A stretch of 6,205 bases of DNA from Acidobacteriota bacterium (GTDB taxonomy: Bacteria > Acidobacteriota > Terriglobia > UBA7540): positions 1 through 6,205 of the forward strand of contig JAKAWO010000188.1 in the NCBI GenBank assembly GCA_021827255.1, given 5' to 3'. The position numbers and the translations under genes are program-made. Under the pieces are notes generated by a model that worked only from the letters and a program-made list of their open reading frames with translations, did not search any database and was not told the origin of the DNA. Below are positions 5,015-6,205 of this stretch, piece by piece; within the stretch, counting starts at the first letter, position 1; the number at the start of each line of letters is the position of its first letter.

Positions 5015-5569
5015 ATGTCGGTCAAAAGCGATCGCTGGATTCGCCGCATGGTTAAGGAATTTGGAATGATTCATCCTTTCGCTGAAAGTCAGGTGCGGGA
5101 GGGAGTGATTTCCTGCGGCTTTTCCTCGTACGGTTACGACCTGCGGGTGGCCGATGAGTTCAAGATATGCACCAACGTCAACAGCACCATCGTGGACCCC
5201 AAGCACTTCGATGAGCGGTCGTTCGTCGAATTTCGCGGTTCGGTGTGCATTGTGCCGCCGAATTCCTTCGCGCTCGCCCGCTCCGTCGAGTACCTTAAAA
5301 TCCCTCGCAGCGTTCTGACGATCTGCGTCGGCAAATCCACCTACGCGCGCTGCGGCATCATAGTGAACGCGACGCCGCTCGAACCGGAATGGGAAGGCTT
5401 CGTCACGCTCGAGATCTCGAACACCACGCCGCTGCCGGCGCGCGGCTATTCGAATGAGGGTTTGTGCCAGATCGTCTTCTTCGATTCGGACGAAATTTGC
5501 GAAACCTCCTACAAGGACAAAAAGGGCAAGTACCAAGCCCAGCAGGGCATCGTTCTGCCGCGCATTTGA
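5015..5569 (+). CDS. dcd: dCTP deaminase
   Basis: A 184-residue protein, within the normal range for Dcd, which deaminates dCTP to dUTP; dUTPase then makes dUMP for thymidylate synthesis. It is a cytosolic homotrimer of the dUTPase fold. MSVKSDRWIRRM (1-12) is the typical N-terminus. SSYGYDLRVADEFK (37-50) is followed by NSTIVDPK, then PPNSFALARSVEYLKIP (81-97). KSTYAR (107-112) is the nucleotide phosphate loop, with S108 and R112 matching the conserved Ser and Arg. EPEWEGFVTLEISN (123-136) holds E133, matching the catalytic glutamate (E138 in the E. coli enzyme). The tail GKYQAQQG (171-178) closes over the active site. The bifunctional deaminase/dUTPase form cannot be excluded from sequence, but the ordinary form is more likely. 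The stop overlaps the next start by 4 bp, so the two genes are probably cotranscribed. Confidence 0.96.
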   Translation: MSVKSDRWIRRMVKEFGMIHPFAESQVREGVISCGFSSYGYDLRVADEFKICTNVNSTIVDPKHFDERSFVEFRGSVCIVPPNSFALARSVEYLKIPRSVLTICVGKSTYARCGIIVNATPLEPEWEGFVTLEISNTTPLPARGYSNEGLCQIVFFDSDEICETSYKDKKGKYQAQQGIVLPRI

Positions 5570-6205
5570 AGCTGGCCGGAGCTTGCCTGGCAGCTCTCGC
5601 CCTGACGGCCACTCTGTCAGCGGCGGCCAGCGCCTCTCAAGGTTCGGCCAAGCCCCCGGCGCCGAGCACGGCTGGAAAGTCCGAACCTGCCGTCCGCTCA
5701 AAAACTCCAGCAACAACATCCCCCACAGGATACACTCTCACGCCCGCCGAGCGCGCCCGCGCCATCGCCTACTCGAGCGCCCAGGACACCGATTATTTTC
5801 TTGGGGTCGCGCTTTTCATCCTCATTTATCTGTTGTTCTGGGTGGGGCGCGTCGGCGTCATACTGCGCGATTTGGCGCGCCGGGTTTCCTCGCGCCACCT
5901 CGCGCAGTGTCTCGTTTTTGCGCCCTTGCTCTTGGGCGCGGTGGCGCTGGTTCAATTGCCGCTCGATTACCATTCAGGTTTTGTTCTCGAACATCGCTTT
6001 GGTCTCTCGACGGAGACGCTCTCGGCCTGGTTCGCGGACTGGGGGAAAAGCCTGGTAATCGAGATCCTCGCCGGGACTTTTCTCATCTGGATTCTCTATC
6101 TTCTGGTGCGCCACAGCCCGCGCCGCTGGTGGCTCTATTTTTGGCTGATCACGATTCCGCTCGGTCTCTTCGTCGCCCTCATGGAGCCATACGTCATCGA
6201 GCCGC
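5566..6205 (+). CDS. Ste24-like M48-family membrane metalloprotease, N-terminal part (runs off the window)
   Basis: 213 residues are visible and the frame stays open to the right edge. There is no in-frame ATG before about 6181, so translation starts at a non-ATG codon. TTG at 5566, overlapping the dcd stop as TTGA, is favoured because it gives a good signal peptide: MKLAGACLAALALTATLSAAASA, with likely cleavage after ASA at about 23. A Pro/Ala/Ser/Thr-rich linker follows (about 24-55), then YTLTPAERARAIAYSSAQDTDYF (56-78) and four hydrophobic segments near 77-101, 113-133, 160-181 and 188-206. LPLDYHSGFVLEHRFGLSTET (131-151), followed by W-x-x-D-W-x-K, is the characteristic loop of Ste24/CAAX protease N-terminal domains, and EPYVIEP at the end matches the next one. 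The zinc motif HExxH would lie beyond 6205 and cannot be checked. No clear ribosome binding site precedes the TTG, so translation may be coupled to dcd. Confidence 0.82.
   Translation, partial: MKLAGACLAALALTATLSAAASASQGSAKPPAPSTAGKSEPAVRSKTPATTSPTGYTLTPAERARAIAYSSAQDTDYFLGVALFILIYLLFWVGRVGVILRDLARRVSSRHLAQCLVFAPLLLGAVALVQLPLDYHSGFVLEHRFGLSTETLSAWFADWGKSLVIEILAGTFLIWILYLLVRHSPRRWWLYFWLITIPLGLFVALMEPYVIEP

Noticed and set aside
4901..5719. 272-codon open frame on the minus strand opposite dcd
   Set aside because: It lies antisense to a clear dCTP deaminase, its product is a low-complexity Arg/Ala/Asp mix with no recognisable motif, and it spans the HU/dcd promoter region. It is a GC-rich shadow.

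Overview
The window looks like a high-GC heterotrophic bacterium. The closest impression is Acidobacteriota, because of the mix of a GlcNAc-kinase-type gene, a DegT/Gfo-Idh pair, a stand-alone SIS protein, an HU gene and an Ste24-like M48 protease, all with high-GC codon use. This is a recollection-based guess and no phylogenetic marker in the window settles it. Nothing indicates a mobile element, phage, CRISPR array, tRNA or rRNA.

Left block (1-3945, all plus strand): the 3' end of a BadF/BadG-type sugar kinase resembling N-acetylglucosamine kinase; a PLP-dependent DegT/DnrJ/EryC1/StrS sugar aminotransferase; a Gfo/Idh/MocA NAD-dependent sugar dehydrogenase; and a double-SIS-domain protein of the GlmS-isomerase/NagB-II deaminase type. 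Read together they suggest amino-sugar metabolism. The kinase and SIS protein fit a GlcNAc-to-fructose-6-phosphate route. The dehydrogenase and aminotransferase fit an oxidise-then-aminate (or the reverse) step on a sugar or cyclitol. The genes are separated by 80-155 bp gaps, and the SIS gene seems to have its own -10 box so close to its ATG that its message may be leaderless.

Middle block (4110-4858): a VOC (glyoxalase-fold) protein on the plus strand with a very strong ribosome binding site, convergent with an HU-family nucleoid protein on the minus strand. The 53 bp between their stops hold only a small hairpin.

Right block (4859-6205): the HU gene and dcd (dCTP deaminase) are divergent. 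Their promoters appear to interlock: one 7-bp sequence, TTGTCAA at 4908-4914, reads as a -35 box on both strands with a 17-bp spacer to a -10 box each way. A 12-bp imperfect direct repeat lies just downstream, in the likely dcd leader. The stop of dcd overlaps by 4 bp (TTGA) the start of an Ste24/M48 membrane protease whose catalytic part lies beyond the window.

There is no gene-free stretch longer than 300 bases. The most interesting signals are the shared -35 between HU and dcd, the aminotransferase/dehydrogenase pair set between two amino-sugar catabolic genes, and the probable leaderless SIS gene. I see no clear sign of a wholly new system.
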